From assembly GCA_015956445.1 (NCBI GenBank), contig WIUZ02000004.1:248001-312000 (forward strand): a DNA stretch of 64,000 nt, in the 5' to 3' direction. Below the pieces are notes generated by a model. The model searched no databases, had not been told where the DNA came from, and saw only the letters and a program-made list of their open reading frames with translations. The position numbers were made by a program, and so were the translations under genes. Below, in pieces: positions 61,838 to 64,000 of the stretch. Position 1 is the stretch's first letter, and every line of letters begins with the position of its first letter. This DNA is from Thelephora terrestris (Eukaryota > Basidiomycota > Agaricomycetes > Thelephorales > Thelephoraceae).

Positions 61838-63839
61838 TTAGGCTGTTTCTTCTGCCTTTTTCTCTTCCTTAGACCCATCATCAAACGAAGCAGCTTCTGA
61901 CCGCCTTTTAACCTCCTGTAGAGTCTTCTTCCCAATATCACGCTTAATCTTCCAGGCAGCGAAGGTGTGTCCTTGAGAAAAAACATCTTCGATTTCCTCG
62001 AGCGTCCTACCAGCAGTCTCGGGGAAGCAAAAGAAGACGTGAACGAACGCGGCAAAATTGAAGGTTCCAAAGATGAAGTAAGTCTTCCACGCGATGTTGG
62101 AGAGGCCAGGGGGGACAGCCCAAGCCAAAGCGAAGTTGAACATCCTGACGATAAACTCAGCCTTGGAATCCTCCACCAAGAACGACGCGACCTACCAATT
62201 CGTTGCAGTAGAGAGCGAAACTGCCTTGGCACGAACCCGCATCGGGAATATCTCGGCGGGGTAGGTCCAGGATACGGGCCCCATGGTAACGGCAAAGGAA
62301 CAAACGAAGAGGTACGAGCAAACGATGACACCCTTGGTGACTGAACCGCGGTCACTGATGACCCAGACACGGTCACCATCGACGATGCCCCATTCACCAA
62401 AACCACCCTGAAGTCCGCCGACAAGATACAGCCAGAAACCCATCATCATAGTCCCGATTAAGAGAAGTGGTCGACGACCCCACTTGTCGATGTAAATGAT
62501 GGCGGGAACTAAGGTAAAGCCGAGTTATACGTCGACGAAGAGGGATTTTTACTCAAACTTACTCGTGAACATCACATTCAACACGTACTGAACCGCGGAA
62601 GCAATCAAATTGCCACGGCGTCCAGTCAAACCAGCACCTTGAAAGACATAGACGATGTAATACCTAGTTGGTCCCAGCATCAGTACACCTGAAGTAGTGA
62701 TTTGCTACAGTCCGCACATCATGATGTTCATTCCAGATAGTTGGCTCCACATCTGGAGGGAGCAGCCCAAAGTGACACGCCTGAAGATGCCGGGCTTGAG
62801 GAGGTCCAAGTACGATTTAGCACCTTCCGTCTTCTCGAAATGCACCTGGGCCTTGATTTCCTCATATTCGAGCTGGACGAGTTCGTTATTCGGGTCTCCC
62901 CCACTGTGAAGGTCAGCGAGAACTTCCAAAGCCTCTTCCTCTCTTCCGTGGTCGATTAGCCATCGGGGACTTTCCGGGAAAAACATCATGCCCAAGCCGA
63001 GGATGATGGCCGGAACTGGGCAAGCAGTTCAGTTCCCCATCGGCGAGTACAGTCAAGTCGCTCACTCATTTGCAAACCCCATGGAATACGGAAAGAAGCT
63101 GCGCCGTTGATGTAGGAGCATCCAAACTGGATGAAGTACTGGATAAGAATGCCCCTAGTGGAATCTGTCACAGTTTCCGGCTAGAACCCACTGACTGCCT
63201 TTCCCTACCATGTAATAGCCCATTGCTGTAGTGAAACAATTCGCCCTCGGATGTTGTGATTCGTAATCTCCGATTGGTAGAGAGGGACACAAGATGAAGC
63301 AAGGCCAATTGACATTCCAGAAAAGATTCGACCGACAACAAGCATTCCACGGTCCTGGGCAGCACACTGAAGGATAGAACCGATAACCCAGATCCAAGCA
63401 GAGGTCATGATAGTCGGTCTCCTTCCTATGACATCTGCTAACTTGGTGACCAAGAGAGCCCTGACGAAGGAGCCTGCAGGCATGGCCGCGACTATGGCAC
63501 CCTGAGCATTCGATCCTGGGTAGCCAAACGTCCTTTTGTACGCCTCATTCTAGAAAGTCATTAGGCACCCGGTGACTGGTAGATCAAGGTGGAAGGGCAC
63601 AAACGTTCAAGACGCCGGACATGGACGAGATGTCCAGGCCAAAAAGGCCACCTCCGATGCATGCGAACGATCCCACCAGGTACTAAAGCCAGGTCAGACG
63701 GTGAAATGGGAGTGGAAACGCAAGTCACGTACAGGGTTCGATGCGATCCGCGTACTGTACTGGAGCCGGGGAGGGGAATGTGTTGAGCGAACGAGAGCGG
63801 AGCGAATTCACAGAGATAAACAGTACATACCCGCTTCAT
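61838..63839 (-). CDS. MFS sugar transporter (sugar porter family)
   Basis: A twelve-helix plasma-membrane transporter of the sugar porter branch of MFS. The first exon is tiny: MKR at 63839, then intron GTATGT...TTTAG, then YLVGSFACIGGGLFGLDISS. Family signatures are present: KLADVIGRRPT, GRIFSGMSIGLASSCVPLYQ, FFPESPRWLIDHGREEEALE, LQMWSQLSGMNIMMYYIVYV, YIDKWGRRPLLLIGTM and CFPETAGRTLEEIEDVF. The C-terminal cytosolic tail is Lys/Glu-rich (RSEAASFDDGSKEEKKAEE). At least six introns were placed. Hexose or related sugar is the likely substrate, but the exact sugar is not readable. A TATATAAA element lies about 130 bp upstream. Confidence 0.93.
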
Positions 63840-63968
63840 TCTTATGACCCTCCTTTCCTCGGTGTCTCGGTGTCAAGATAACCCTCTTGATGAGAGAGTG
63901 AGGAAGCTAGTAGACAGGGAAGGGGGAGAAAAGAACAAAGAAGCAGTGAGGTCCCCATCCCGCAAGAG

Positions 63969-63976
63969 TTTATATA
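63969..63976 (-). promoter_or_regulatory. TATA box of the sugar transporter gene
   Basis: On the minus strand the sequence reads TATATAAA about 130 bp before the transporter start codon, a normal distance for a fungal TATA box with a short 5' UTR. A CT-rich stretch, common near fungal transcription starts, lies between. Confidence 0.6.
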
Positions 63977-64000
63977 CGAAGGCTCCTCACAGATTCTGCT

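Overview
The window is nuclear DNA from a filamentous basidiomycete, most likely an Agaricomycete. The evidence is the dense layout of intron-rich genes (introns mostly 45-65 bp with GT-AG ends), the presence of families typical of that group (a DUF6533 membrane protein, a WOPR regulator, F-box-like proteins, a basidiomycete-type Pil1), and fungal house-keeping orthologues throughout. I cannot fix the genus; an early-branching Agaricomycete order is only a guess. No rRNA, tRNA, CRISPR array, telomere repeat, or retroviral or LTR element was recognised.

Layout, left to right: a Pil1 eisosome gene running off the left edge (-), ATG13 (+), an Ecm14-type inactive carboxypeptidase (-), GNA1 (-), DNA polymerase epsilon POL2 (-), RPL24 (+), an F-box-like gene (-), a 3.4 kb stretch without a recognisable gene, the synaptobrevin SNC (-), a DUF6533 membrane protein (+), a B-type cyclin (+), mitochondrial IleRS (+), ProRS with an editing domain (+), an RMD1/DUF155 protein (-), a DNAJC11-like J protein (+), a WOPR transcription factor (+), a 2.6 kb gap, SURF4/Erv29 (-), fatty acid 2-hydroxylase SCS7 (-), CTP synthase URA7 (+), an MSS116-like DEAD-box helicase (-), a second F-box-like gene (-), a gap holding a small Tc1/mariner-like MITE, exocyst SEC5 (-), SEH1 (+), ATG14 (-), and an MFS sugar transporter (-).

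The genes are mostly unlinked house-keeping functions rather than one pathway. Several touch membrane traffic and autophagy (Pil1, Snc, Sec5, Surf4, Atg13, Atg14, Seh1) and two are neighbouring tRNA synthetases. Many genes sit head to head with short shared promoters (SEC5/SEH1 75 bp, RMD1/DNAJC11 220 bp, SCS7/URA7 342 bp, POL2/RPL24 365 bp).

I found no new defence, biosynthetic or mobile system. What stands out is gene architecture: exons of 8, 9 and 16 nt in SNC and the DUF6533 gene, start codons split or closely followed by introns, two GC-AG introns in one gene, a 34 bp intron, an active-site-deficient carboxypeptidase, a possible dual-targeted ProRS, and a small MITE with TA target duplications. 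Exon joins were worked out by hand from reading frame, splice signals and family knowledge, with no transcript evidence.
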